A DNA stretch of 30,552 bases from an uncultured Oscillospiraceae bacterium (GCA_934565615.1 CAKTIH010000009.1:1-30552), one strand, 5' to 3'. Shown: positions 13,939-22,538, counted from the stretch's first letter. A program made the numbers and translations. Notes: generated by a model not told the origin, from the letters alone.

Positions 13939-15978
13939 TCAGAACAGCTCCGTCTCCTCAAGCTTCTCCTCCATGAAATGGTTGAGTCCGCTGAAGGGCT
14001 TGCTCACCAGCAGCCCTATTACCAGCCCCACCGCCGCGAATATCAGCAGCAGCGCGAGCTTCTGGATATAGTGCGTGCCGTAAAGCCCGCAGATGCACTC
14101 GCGCATCATGTCGATCGCGTAGGGGAAGGGGAAGAGAATGTATATCCTGCGGTTGAATTCAGGCAGCAGCTCCACCGGGAACGTGCCGCTCGAGCCCGCT
14201 ATCTGCAGCACCATCACTATGACGACGACCGCCTTGCCGACGTCGCCGAAGGAATAGGCCAGCGCGTATATGAGCATGCTGAAGGTCAGGCTCGTGAAGA
14301 AGCCTGTGAGATACAGCAGCCCCGGATGTACGCACTGTATTTTCAAAATATACAGGTCGCCTGCAATTATTATAAGCGCCTGCAGTTGGTTCATGATAAA
14401 GAAGAGCAGGTAGCGCCCGAAGAACAGCTCCGCGGGCTTGGGGTCGATAAGCCCGTCGGTGCGCGCATGCGGCTTGAGTATCGCCGCGAGGATAACGCAG
14501 CCGACCCATATCGCCAGCACCGAGTAGAACGGAGCCATAGCCGAGCCGTAGTTGTCGATGGTGTAGACCTTGTTGACCGAGGTCTGTACCATCTCCGAGA
14601 AGTATTCGCTGTATACCTCTGGGTTTGCGCCGAGGATATCAACGAGCGCGTCTATGTAGTCCTGCGGGTCTATGGCGTCGAGCGCACGCAGCTTGTTTGC
14701 GATGTTCGTGCCGGCATTCTGCATAAGGGGACGGGCAATGTCAAGCGTGTCCTCGAGAGAACTGCGCGTCGCCTCTATTGCCTGCGCGAGCTGCGCCGTG
14801 CTGTCGGCAAGGCCGCGCATCTCAATGAGCGTGTCGTTGACTTGGGCGAGTATCATGCCGATGTCCTCCTGCAGCGCCTGTGCCGTCGGCACGAGCTGCG
14901 CCGTGTGCTCCATGAGCTCATCGAGCAGCGCGTTCATCTTGCCCACGTCGACAGATGCTCCGCCGTCGGCAAGCTGGTTGAGGTATACCTCAAGCGCCGT
15001 GCACAGGTCGGCCGTGTCCTCCACAACGTTGATGGAGGTCTGGTCGGCATGCGCCGTGTTCAGCGCCTTGGCCAGCGCATTGAGCTGATCTGCCATCTGC
15101 CCCATCATATCCGCCGCGTTTGCCGCGCCCACCTGGAAGTCAAGGCCGGGGTTCATGCCGCTTATAAAGTCGTTGAAATCCTTGATCGCCTGCAGTGCCT
15201 TAGTACACGCGTTATATATCTGGACGCTTATTTCCGTGAGCGACGGGCCGTCGCTGCCTATCGCGTCCATTATCGCCTCTATCTGCGACGCGTCGATCGG
15301 CGAGCCGGAAGATGAGCTGCCGCCGTTCGAGGCCGCGGCGAAGTTATCTATCGTGCGCACGCAGGAATTTATCGTCGTTTTAGCATCGTCGAGAACCGTC
15401 GCCAGCGTGACCTTCTCATCGTCCTTGAGGTCGTGTGCTATCTCGTTTCCCTGCTTCATTATCGCGTTGACGACGACCTCAAGGTACGCCTCACTGACGG
15501 TGCGGCGCACGGAGTCGACCGCTGTGTCGGTTATCTTTGTCGCAACAGCGTTTTTCTTAGCGTTTTCATAATATGTAAGGGAGGGCTTGCCGGTCCACTT
15601 CGTGAGCATGTTGAACATCTTGTAGGAGAAGTCCGCGTCGATAACGACCGATGCGTAGTATTCCCCGCTGTATACTCCGTCGATGGCCTGCTGCGCAGAG
15701 TCGCAGACTACCCAGTTTATTGAGGTCGCCTCGCGCAGATCATCCACGATGTCCTGCCCCATGTTGACAAACTCTCCGTCCTCAACGCAGCCCTCGTCGC
15801 CGGAGTACAGGCCGATGGATATATTGCCCGTATTCCCGTAGGGGTCCCAGTTGGAGTATATGTTCAGCCAGGCATAGAGGCTGGGCAGTACGGTTATCGC
15901 CACGGCGACCGCCATCGCAAAGAAGCAGCGGCTGAGCGATTTTATATCGGTTTTGAAAACCGTCCAGATGTTGCGCAT
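13939..15978 (-). CDS. YhgE/Pip-family membrane protein, small paralogue
   Basis: A 679-residue protein with the same plan as its larger neighbour. An N-terminal span (about 16-36) leads to LYAWLNIYSNWDPYGNTGN, then the YhgE/Pip N-domain (INWVVCDSAQQAIDGVYSGEYYASVVID). An extracytoplasmic coiled-coil-like region spans about 130-490. A C-terminal group of spans runs from FYSVLAIWVGCVILAAIL to LALLLIFAAVGLVIGLLV. The C-terminal part keeps the AGSSGTFPVELLPEF...YILFPFPYAIDMMRE pattern seen in the large paralogue (AGSGGSYPVHVLPEF...YNFMPFHYGMDMIRE). GGAGG lies 6 bases before ATG 15978. It is first in the operon, behind a good promoter. The pair may form a heteromeric membrane complex; that is inference. 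Confidence 0.85.
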   Translation of the reverse strand: MRNIWTVFKTDIKSLSRCFFAMAVAVAITVLPSLYAWLNIYSNWDPYGNTGNISIGLYSGDEGCVEDGEFVNMGQDIVDDLREATSINWVVCDSAQQAIDGVYSGEYYASVVIDADFSYKMFNMLTKWTGKPSLTYYENAKKNAVATKITDTAVDSVRRTVSEAYLEVVVNAIMKQGNEIAHDLKDDEKVTLATVLDDAKTTINSCVRTIDNFAAASNGGSSSSGSPIDASQIEAIMDAIGSDGPSLTEISVQIYNACTKALQAIKDFNDFISGMNPGLDFQVGAANAADMMGQMADQLNALAKALNTAHADQTSINVVEDTADLCTALEVYLNQLADGGASVDVGKMNALLDELMEHTAQLVPTAQALQEDIGMILAQVNDTLIEMRGLADSTAQLAQAIEATRSSLEDTLDIARPLMQNAGTNIANKLRALDAIDPQDYIDALVDILGANPEVYSEYFSEMVQTSVNKVYTIDNYGSAMAPFYSVLAIWVGCVILAAILKPHARTDGLIDPKPAELFFGRYLLFFIMNQLQALIIIAGDLYILKIQCVHPGLLYLTGFFTSLTFSMLIYALAYSFGDVGKAVVVIVMVLQIAGSSGTFPVELLPEFNRRIYILFPFPYAIDMMRECICGLYGTHYIQKLALLLIFAAVGLVIGLLVSKPFSGLNHFMEEKLEETELF

Positions 15979-16037
15979 AATTCCTCCGTATTCCCATAAA
16001 AGCTAATAGAATACATAAAAATGACATCGTACACTAT

Positions 16038-16066
16038 ATTATATTACGTGACCGACGCGAAATCAA
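16038..16066 (-). promoter_or_regulatory. Sigma-A promoter of the YhgE/Pip operon
   Basis: Read on the minus strand, TTGATT (16061-16066) and TATAAT (16038-16043) are separated by 17 bases. The start would be near 16031, leaving a leader of about 53 bases before ATG 15978. Confidence 0.82.
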
Positions 16067-16461
16067 GAGACAGAGCGGCACTGAATGCCTTAAATTAAAC
16101 AAAGTCCCCTCCACATCGGAGCCCACAGTATGCCACAAAAAGTTAAGGAATAAATTAAAAAAGCCAGAACAAACGTAACGAACTGTGCATCACTCGAAAA
16201 TTGCCTATTTCTTATTGCAGCACTTAAGCCCACCGCCAAAGGCTCCCCAGTGTTTGATATGCTTAGAGCTCGATAACAGAGCAGCAGGGGAGCTTGAGGG
16301 GGCAAGGCCCGCCTCAAATTGGATAAACCGCCGTCGAAAAGCGTACGTCTGCATCTGCGCCCTATCCCAACATTTTGTTGTAAAAAGTCCGAGAATATGG
16401 TATTCTATATGATACTGTAATTATGCCTATTGGAATAACTATCGGAAGGAAGGGTCGCGCC
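16067..16461. other. Non-coding region between the YhgE operon and the glycan locus
   Basis: About 395 bases with no convincing gene. Bases 16100-16200 are AT-rich. A loose inverted repeat GGCTCCCC (16241-16248) ... GGGGAGCT surrounds about 40 bases that end near 16290. A short palindrome AGAATA-TGG-TATTCT (16392-16406) lies close to TATGAT (16408-16413) and could be an operator beside a weak -10. TTGTTG (16375-16380) is the only -35-like hexamer nearby and its spacing is poor. The promoter of the glycan operon is therefore not clearly identified. A 75-codon minus-strand frame (16090-16317) has a hydrophobic tail but no supporting ribosome site. Confidence 0.4.
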
Positions 16462-17076
16462 TTGTACCGCAGATATGTAAAAAGACTGCTTGATATAATC
16501 CTCTCCGCCGTCGGCACGGTGGTTCTCTCCCCGCTGTTTTTAATTATTGCCGCGGCGATAAAGATCGAGGACCCCGGCCCCGTGTTCTTCCGCCAGAAGC
16601 GCATCGGCATACATAAGACGACCTTTAATATCATGAAGTTCCGCTCCATGCGCGTCGATACACCGCGCGATATGCCCACCCATCTTCTCAACGATCCGCA
16701 GCGCTGGATCACGAAGATCGGCGGCTTCCTGCGCAAGACGAGCCTTGATGAGCTTCCCCAGATCCTTCAGATCCTCTCCGGGAAAATGAGCATCGTCGGC
16801 CCCCGCCCCGCGCTCTGGAACCAGTACGACCTTATTGCCGAGCGTGATAAGTACGGCGCGAACGACGTTACCCCCGGCCTTACCGGCTGGGCGCAGGTCA
16901 TGGGGCGCGATGAGCTTGAGATAGAGGACAAGGCGCGCTATGACGGGGAGTATGCCCGGAATCTCAGCTTTGCCTTTGACGTCAAAATTTTCTTCATGAC
17001 CATCGGCAGCGTCCTGCGCCATAAGGGCGTCGTCGAGGGCGGAACCGGAGAAATGAAAAAGGAGCGCAGACAATGA
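16462..17076 (+). CDS. Phosphoglycosyl transferase (PglC/bacterial sugar transferase family), chain initiator
   Basis: A 204-residue monotopic enzyme that moves a sugar-phosphate from a UDP-sugar onto undecaprenyl phosphate. The start is typical of the family (YRRYVKRLLDIILSAVGTVVLSPLFLIIAAAIKIEDPGPVFF with the re-entrant helix). It is followed by FRQKRIG, FNIMKFRSM, the catalytic Asp-Glu pair in KTSLDELPQ (D96, E97), SIVGPRPAL and TPGLTGWAQV (PF02397). I prefer TTG 16462: it has GGAAGGAAGG upstream and gives the family N terminus. ATG 16423, 13 codons earlier, has no ribosome site. This gene opens the glycan locus and overlaps the next by ATGA. The short form without extra spans points to PglC rather than WbaP type. 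Confidence 0.9.
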   Translation: MYRRYVKRLLDIILSAVGTVVLSPLFLIIAAAIKIEDPGPVFFRQKRIGIHKTTFNIMKFRSMRVDTPRDMPTHLLNDPQRWITKIGGFLRKTSLDELPQILQILSGKMSIVGPRPALWNQYDLIAERDKYGANDVTPGLTGWAQVMGRDELEIEDKARYDGEYARNLSFAFDVKIFFMTIGSVLRHKGVVEGGTGEMKKERRQ

Positions 17077-17960
17077 TCGCTGTCACCGGCATCACCGGCC
17101 ATTCCGGTAATTTTTTCCTCAAGCAGCTTGTTGATAATAATTATCCCGGCGCTCTGCGCTGCCTTGTGCGCGCAAGCTCCGATACCTCCGCGCTCGACGC
17201 TTCCGGGCTCAATATCGAGAAGCTCTGCGGCAGTATCGACTCGGACGCCGACCTTGAGCGCCTGGTGCGCGGCGCGGATACCGTCGTGCATATCGCCGGC
17301 ATCTGGAAAACCCCGCGCCTGCTCGCCGCCATCGAGCGCACCGGCGGCGTGAAGCATGTAATTCTTGTACATACCACCGGTATTTACTCAAAATATAAAA
17401 TGGCCTCTGCCGAGTATAAGGCCGTTGAGGAGGACATGCAGCAGTATCTTGACCGCGGCATGAATATCACCATCCTCCGCCCCACGATGATCTTCGGCGA
17501 CCTGTGCGACCATAACGTTTCCAAGTTCATCCGCATGGTCGATAAGCTCCCCGTCATGCCGGAGATCGACCACGGTGCAGGACCCATCCAGCCCGTGAAC
17601 GCGCGCGACCTCGGCCAGGCCTATTATAAGGCCGCTATGTGTGAGCGCCTGCCGCAGCTTGAGTATATCTGCTCGGGCGAGCGCCCGCTCACGGTGCATG
17701 AGCTTTGCGCGCTGATAGGCCAGTACCTCGGCAAAAAGACGCGCTTTGTGAGCTTTCCTATGGGCTTCGGCGTCTTTCTCGCCAAGGCTCTCAAGGCTGT
17801 GACCTTCGGGAAAAAGGACTATGTCGAGAAGGTCCTGCGCCTCGGCGAGGACCGCAGCTTCAGCCATGAAGCCGCCGAGCGGGATTTCGGCTATGCGCCC
17901 GACAGCTTCAATGACGGACTCAAACGGGAAGTTGAGGAATACATGAAGCATGGAAAGTAA
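17073..17960 (+). CDS. NAD(P)-dependent epimerase/dehydratase-like SDR protein
   Basis: A 295-residue extended or atypical short-chain dehydrogenase. The Rossmann motif GITGHSGN (6-13) lies at the N terminus, followed by ADTVVHIAGI. The segment HTTGIYSKYKMASAEYKAVEE could supply a YxxxK pair (Y105, K109). ILRPTMIFGD and INPVNARDLGQAYYKA-like sequence (here QPVNARDLGQAYYKA) follow, both usual for sugar-nucleotide epimerases and reductases. It directly follows the phosphoglycosyl transferase, so it may modify the first sugar or make its nucleotide donor. Substrate unknown; an NmrA-like regulator is a less likely alternative. It overlaps the preceding gene by 4 bases and the following one by 11. 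Confidence 0.75.
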   Translation: MIAVTGITGHSGNFFLKQLVDNNYPGALRCLVRASSDTSALDASGLNIEKLCGSIDSDADLERLVRGADTVVHIAGIWKTPRLLAAIERTGGVKHVILVHTTGIYSKYKMASAEYKAVEEDMQQYLDRGMNITILRPTMIFGDLCDHNVSKFIRMVDKLPVMPEIDHGAGPIQPVNARDLGQAYYKAAMCERLPQLEYICSGERPLTVHELCALIGQYLGKKTRFVSFPMGFGVFLAKALKAVTFGKKDYVEKVLRLGEDRSFSHEAAERDFGYAPDSFNDGLKREVEEYMKHGK

Positions 17961-19044
17961 AAAGATACTTATCCTTTCAAACCACTTTATCACTCTCTAT
18001 AACTTTCGGCGGGAGCTTATCGCCCGCCTCGTTTCGCGCGGCCATAAGGTCTATATCTCCATGCCCGAGGATGAGCGCAACGAGTATTTCGCGCAGCTCG
18101 GCTGTGAGATGATCGTCACGCCCATGTCCCGCCGCGGCATGAACCCCTCGCAGGACCTTGCCCTGCTGCGCCGGTATAAGCGCATCATGCGCGAAGTGCA
18201 GCCGGACATCATTTTCAGCTATACCATAAAGCCGAATATCTACGGCACTATGGCCTCGAACGCCCTGCACTATAAGCAGGTCTGCAACGTCACCGGCACC
18301 GGTGCGACATTCCTGCATGAGAACCTGCTTGCAAAATTAGTGCGCGTTCTTTACCGCCATTCAATGAAATATGCCTATAAGGTCTTTTTCCAGAACTCCG
18401 GTGACCGGGACTATTTCATCCGTCACCGTATGGTGCGCGATAATTGGGACATGCTCCCCGGCTCCGGTGTGAACCTTGAGCAGCACGCTTTTTCTCCCAT
18501 GCCCGAGGGCGGTACCGTCGGCTTTATCTATATCGGCCGTATCATGGCCGTCAAGGGCGTCGAGCAGTTTATGGACTGTGCCCGCGCCATACGCCGGGAG
18601 CACCCGGAGACGCGCTTTTACATGGCCGGCTTCATCGAGGAGGAGCGCTATAAGGTGCTCGTCGATGAGTATGTGCAGGACGGCTCTATAGAATACCTCG
18701 GCTTCCGGGACGATATAGACGACTGGATCAGGAAATGCTGCTGCACCGTCCTGCCCTCGCTCGGTGGCGAGGGCGTGCCGAACGTCATGCTCGAGTCTGC
18801 CGCCTCGGGGCGCGCCTGCATCGCGACGCGCATCCCCGGCTCTGTCGACACGATAGACGACGGCGTTACCGGCTACATCTATACCCCCGGCAGCACCGAG
18901 GAGCTTATCTCCTGCGTCAAAAGCTTCCTTGCTCTCTCACCCACCGAGCGCGCCGCGATGGGCCGCGCCGGCAGAGCCAAGATGGAAAAGGAATTTGACC
19001 GTGAGATAGTCATCGAGAAATATATCCGGGAGGTCGAGCAATGA
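17950..19044 (+). CDS. Glycosyltransferase family 4, first of three
   Basis: A 364-residue GT-B enzyme. The N-terminal acceptor domain starts KKILILSNHFITLYNFRRELI and includes IIFSYTIKPNIYG and VTGTGATF. The C-terminal donor domain has YIGRIMAVKGVEQFMD and the E-x7-E type motif GEGVPNVMLESA (about 272-283), a retaining NDP-sugar site. The NVTGTG and SYTIKPNIYG segments resemble the PglA/CapM group that adds the second sugar to a PglC product, which fits its place soon after the initiator. It overlaps the SDR gene by 11 bases and the acyltransferase gene by ATGA. Donor sugar not determined. Confidence 0.87.
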   Translation: MESKKILILSNHFITLYNFRRELIARLVSRGHKVYISMPEDERNEYFAQLGCEMIVTPMSRRGMNPSQDLALLRRYKRIMREVQPDIIFSYTIKPNIYGTMASNALHYKQVCNVTGTGATFLHENLLAKLVRVLYRHSMKYAYKVFFQNSGDRDYFIRHRMVRDNWDMLPGSGVNLEQHAFSPMPEGGTVGFIYIGRIMAVKGVEQFMDCARAIRREHPETRFYMAGFIEEERYKVLVDEYVQDGSIEYLGFRDDIDDWIRKCCCTVLPSLGGEGVPNVMLESAASGRACIATRIPGSVDTIDDGVTGYIYTPGSTEELISCVKSFLALSPTERAAMGRAGRAKMEKEFDREIVIEKYIREVEQ

Positions 19045-19601
19045 ACAGATATCTCCGCGCCCTTATTGTTGTGCCCACCGGCGCATTGAAGATGGGCTTT
19101 GCAAAGCTCTTTCATCCCAAGAGCTTTCACGGCCCTGCCCTCTGCATGGTCTCTCCGCACAGTGAGATCACGCTTGACGGCGGAAAGCTCTCCATCGGCT
19201 CGGGCTTCAAGATGCGCGACGGTGCAAAGCTCCGTGTGCGCAAGGGAGCCGAGTGCGTCCTCGGCAAAAACGTCTCCCTCAACTCCAATGATATGATCGT
19301 CTGCCATGAGAAGATCATCCTCGGCGATAATATCCAGCTCTCGCCGAACGTGCAGATCTACGACCATGACCATGACTATCGCGCCGAGGGCGGGCTTGCC
19401 GCGATGAAGTTTAAGACCGCGCCCGTCGAGATCGGCAATAACGTCTGGATCGGCGCAAACTGCGTCATCCTGCGCGGCACGAAGATCGGCGATAACTGCG
19501 TCGTCGCTGCCGGCAGCGTCATAAAGGGCGAGTTCCCCGCCAATACGCTTATCTACCAGAAGCGCGATACCGAGGTAAAGACGCGGGAGGTGGGCATCTG
19601 A
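19041..19601 (+). CDS. Left-handed beta-helix acyltransferase (maltose/serine O-acetyltransferase-like)
   Basis: A 186-residue protein with hexapeptide repeats: LSIGSGFKM, LRVRKGAECVLGKNVSLNSNDMI, IILGDNIQLSPNVQIYDHDHDY, then VEIGNNVWIGANCVILRGTKIGDNCVVAAGSVIKGEFPANTLIYQ. The H in the DHDHDY segment is where WbbJ-type sugar O-acetyltransferases carry the catalytic His. It likely transfers an acetyl group from acetyl-CoA to a sugar in the cytoplasm. It overlaps genes on both sides (ATGA before, a TGATG single-base overlap after), so it belongs to the glycan pathway. Whether N- or O-acetylation is made cannot be told. Confidence 0.85.
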   Translation: MNRYLRALIVVPTGALKMGFAKLFHPKSFHGPALCMVSPHSEITLDGGKLSIGSGFKMRDGAKLRVRKGAECVLGKNVSLNSNDMIVCHEKIILGDNIQLSPNVQIYDHDHDYRAEGGLAAMKFKTAPVEIGNNVWIGANCVILRGTKIGDNCVVAAGSVIKGEFPANTLIYQKRDTEVKTREVGI

Positions 19602-20704
19602 TGGTGCGCATCCTGCAAATGATCGGCAGCCTGAACGTCGGCGGCTCGCAGACGATGATCCTGAACCTCTATCGGAACATCGACCGCGAGAAGATCCAGT
19701 TTGACTTCGTGCTCGACCATCCCGATGAGCGGTACTTTGCCGCCGACGCCGAGGCTCTCGGCGCGCGGATATACAGCCTGCCGGGCTTTACCGGTTTTAA
19801 CGCCCATGAGGTCAAAACGGCGTGGGATTCTTTTCTTACCGAGCACCCGGAGTATAAGGTGCTCCATTCCCATGTCCGCAGCTATGCCTCGCTCTATCTG
19901 CCCGTTGCCAAAAAGCACGGACTCAAGACCATCATCCACAGCCACAGCACCTCGAACGGCTCCGGAGTCTCTTCCGTCGTGAAGCGGCTCATGCAGAAGC
20001 CTTTGAGAAATCAGGCGGATGTGCTCATGGCCTGCTCGCGCGAATCGGGCGAGTGGCTCTTCGGGGAAGGAGCCTGCGAGCGGGAGAACTTCGTTTTCCT
20101 GCCCAACGCCGTCGATACCGCGCGCTACCGTCTCCCGGAGAGCGTACGCGAGAAGTACAGCAGTGAGCTCGGCCTGACGGATAAGCTCGTCATTGGCCAT
20201 GTCGGGCGCTTTCACACGACGAAGAACCAGACCTTCCTGCTCGATGCCTTCAAGCTCGTGCACGATCAAAGACCTGACAGCGCTCTCCTTCTCGTCGGCG
20301 ACGGCAATCTTCGCGCCAAGTGCGAGGAAAAGGCCGCCGCGCTTGGCCTTTCGGACAGCGTCATCTTTACCGGCAACCGCAGCGACGTGCCGGAGCTTTT
20401 GCAGGCGATGGATGTTTTCGCCTTTCCTTCCGTGTGGGAGGGCCTGCCCGTCACGCTTATCGAGGCGCAGGCCGCTGGGCTTCCGTGCCTCGTGTCGCAG
20501 AACGTCACGCATGATGTGGACGTGTCCCCGCTCGTTGAGCGCCTGCCGATAGACGATGATGCCCTCTGGGCGGAGAAGCTGCTTAACGCACCGCCGCGCC
20601 GCGATGTGACCGGGGATATAGTCCGCGCGGGGTTTGACATCCGCTCCTCGGCGGAGAAAATGACCGAGCTTTATCTTAAATTAGCGGAGGGGAGACAGCC
20701 ATGA
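19601..20704 (+). CDS. Glycosyltransferase family 4, EpsF-like
   Basis: A 367-residue GT-B enzyme. It starts VRILQMIGSLNVGGSQTMILNLYRNID, the usual EpsF-type N terminus. HSHSTSNGSGV follows, then the donor domain GHVGRFHTTKNQTFLLDAF, LLVGDGNLR, FTGNRSDVPELLQAMDVFAFPS and the E-x7-E motif WEGLPVTLIEAQAAGLP (about 278-294). It is expected to extend the lipid-linked chain in the cytoplasm. The start ATG shares its first base with the preceding stop (TGATG), so translation is coupled. It overlaps the deacetylase gene by 4 bases. Confidence 0.88.
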   Translation: MVRILQMIGSLNVGGSQTMILNLYRNIDREKIQFDFVLDHPDERYFAADAEALGARIYSLPGFTGFNAHEVKTAWDSFLTEHPEYKVLHSHVRSYASLYLPVAKKHGLKTIIHSHSTSNGSGVSSVVKRLMQKPLRNQADVLMACSRESGEWLFGEGACERENFVFLPNAVDTARYRLPESVREKYSSELGLTDKLVIGHVGRFHTTKNQTFLLDAFKLVHDQRPDSALLLVGDGNLRAKCEEKAAALGLSDSVIFTGNRSDVPELLQAMDVFAFPSVWEGLPVTLIEAQAAGLPCLVSQNVTHDVDVSPLVERLPIDDDALWAEKLLNAPPRRDVTGDIVRAGFDIRSSAEKMTELYLKLAEGRQP

Positions 20705-21441
20705 GCAAATATATCATGCGGCTGGACGATGCCTGCCCGAGAATGGATGCGGACAAGTGGGCGCGCATCGAGACGCTTTTGGATAAATACAGTGTGCATC
20801 CTCTTGTCGGCGTCATACCTGACTGTCAGGATACCGGCATGGATCAATACCCCGAGGACCCTTCATTCTGGCAGCGCGTGGATAATTGGAAAGCCAAGGG
20901 CTGGTGCATCGCCATGCACGGCTGCACCCATGTATACAGTACCGATTGCGGCGGCATCAATCCCGTCAATGCCCGTTCCGAATTTGCCGGCGAACCGCTT
21001 GAGGTGCAGGAGGAAAAAATCAGCCGCGGCGTAGATATCATGCGCGCCCACGGTATCGAGCCGAAGGTGTTCTTCGCCCCGTCGCATACCTTTGATGAGA
21101 ACACTCTTGCCGCCTTGAAGAAATGCAGCGCCATCCGCATCATCAGCGATACCGTTGCCAACGCGCCGTATTCTATGGATGGCTTCACCTTTGTGCCGCA
21201 GCAGTCGGGCCGAGCCCGTAAGCTTCCGATAAAATGGATCACATGCTGCTATCATCCGAACGCTATGACCGACTCCGATTTTGACCGGCTCGAGGCGTTT
21301 CTCGCCGGGCACGCTTCGGAGTTTATAGACTTTCCCACCGAAGGCGCGGACAGAAAGTTCGGCGTGCTTGACGGTATTCTGCGCTCGCGCTACTTTGCCG
21401 TCAGGGCAATAAAAATAAAACTGCGCGGTAGATCAAAATGA
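20701..21441 (+). CDS. Polysaccharide deacetylase-like protein (DUF2334/NodB fold)
   Basis: A 246-residue protein. An Asp-Asp pair lies early (MRLDDACPRM, D9/D10), then IPDCQ and a metal-binding HGCTH motif at 73-77, with FFAPSHTFDENTLAALK later. This order fits carbohydrate esterase 4-like DUF2334 proteins, which remove N- or O-acetyl groups using a divalent metal. There is no signal peptide or membrane anchor, so it probably acts in the cytoplasm on a sugar nucleotide or lipid-linked sugar, like BshB- or PIG-L-type enzymes in role though not in fold. ATGA overlaps at both ends embed it between two glycosyltransferases. Confidence 0.75.
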   Translation: MSKYIMRLDDACPRMDADKWARIETLLDKYSVHPLVGVIPDCQDTGMDQYPEDPSFWQRVDNWKAKGWCIAMHGCTHVYSTDCGGINPVNARSEFAGEPLEVQEEKISRGVDIMRAHGIEPKVFFAPSHTFDENTLAALKKCSAIRIISDTVANAPYSMDGFTFVPQQSGRARKLPIKWITCCYHPNAMTDSDFDRLEAFLAGHASEFIDFPTEGADRKFGVLDGILRSRYFAVRAIKIKLRGRSK

Positions 21442-22535
21442 AAATCAACGATAAAACATTAATGTTTTATATAAATGCCATACATGACGGCGGAGCGGAA
21501 CGGGTAATTCTTCAGCTCGCCCATCGCTTTTCTAAGGTGGGCTACAGGTGCATCCTTGTCACCTCCTTTGTCGATGAGCATGAGTACCCCGTCCCGGAGG
21601 GCGTGGAGCGCGTCTCGATAGAAAACGAGCAGATCATCCAGTCCCGGCTCAAGAGAAATCTGTCTCGGATAAAGGCTCTGCGCGCTCTGTGCAGAAAGGA
21701 GCGGCCGGCGGCCCTCATTTCCTTCATGGCAGAGCCGAATTTCAGGTCAATATTGGCCACTTTGGGCCTTCCGACCAAGTGCATCGTCTCCGTCCGGAAC
21801 GACCCTGAGAAGGAATATGCCGGGCGCTTGGGCCGCCTTATCGGAAAGCTCCTGCTCCCTATGGCGGACGGTTGCGTTTTCCAGACCGAGCAGGCCAAAG
21901 CGTGGTTCCCGAAGCGCCTGCAAAAGAAATCCGCAATCATCATGAACCAGGTTGACAGCCGCTTTTTTGAAACGGAGCTGTCGCCGCAGCGCCGCGGCAT
22001 CGTCACCGCAGGACGCTTGAATGTGCAGAAAAACCAGGCGCTTCTTATAAAAGCCTATGGTAAAATAGCCCAAAAGGTTCAGGACGATCTGTTTATCTAC
22101 GGCGCGGGAGAGCTGCGCGAGGAGCTTCTTGAGCTTGCCGCGTCGCTTGGAATATCGGAGCGCGTACACCTGCCCGGCGCGTCGGACGACATGCCCGAGA
22201 CGCTCAGCCGCGCAAAGCTCTTTGTACTGCCTTCGGACTATGAGGGCATGCCGAACGCACTGCTCGAAGCGCTCGCGATGGGGCTTCCCTGCATCTCAAC
22301 GGACTGCCCTTGCGGCGGCCCCGCTATGGTCATTGACCAAGGGCGTAACGGCTGGCTTATCCCCGTCGGGGATGAGACGGCGCTTGCCGCGAGGCTGCTT
22401 TGGGCGCTGCGCAGTCCGGAGCGCTGCAAAACTGTCGGAAACGCCGCGCGCCTGCGCGCGGAAGCATTCAGACCGGAGAACATCTTTTCCCTTTGGAAGA
22501 ACTATATTGAAGGAATAATCGCGAAAAGAGGCTGA
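21438..22535 (+). CDS. Glycosyltransferase family 4, third
   Basis: A 365-residue GT-B enzyme. It starts with LMFYINAIHDGGAERVILQLAHRFSKVGY, the GGAERV signature of the AmsD/PglH/PglJ-like group that adds GalNAc or Gal. The donor side has GRLNVQKNQALLIKAY, IYGAGELREELLELA, VHLPGASDDMPETLSRAKLFVLPS and YEGMPNALLEALAMGLPCISTDCPCGGPAMVI. That last stretch, including CPCGGP, is strongly conserved in the group. Start ATG overlaps the deacetylase stop by 4 bases. It lies 3 bases before the TupA-like gene. Cytoplasmic chain extension is expected. Confidence 0.87.
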   Translation: MKINDKTLMFYINAIHDGGAERVILQLAHRFSKVGYRCILVTSFVDEHEYPVPEGVERVSIENEQIIQSRLKRNLSRIKALRALCRKERPAALISFMAEPNFRSILATLGLPTKCIVSVRNDPEKEYAGRLGRLIGKLLLPMADGCVFQTEQAKAWFPKRLQKKSAIIMNQVDSRFFETELSPQRRGIVTAGRLNVQKNQALLIKAYGKIAQKVQDDLFIYGAGELREELLELAASLGISERVHLPGASDDMPETLSRAKLFVLPSDYEGMPNALLEALAMGLPCISTDCPCGGPAMVIDQGRNGWLIPVGDETALAARLLWALRSPERCKTVGNAARLRAEAFRPENIFSLWKNYIEGIIAKRG

Positions 22536-22538
22536 AAT

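Noticed and set aside
13921..15315. 464-codon plus-strand frame opposite the small YhgE/Pip gene
   Set aside because: Arg/His/Val-rich shadow translation; the minus strand has the promoter, ribosome site and clear YhgE/Pip motifs.
16090..16317. 75-codon minus-strand frame with a hydrophobic C terminus in the spacer
   Set aside because: No convincing ribosome site; kept only as a hint of a repeat element, not as a gene.
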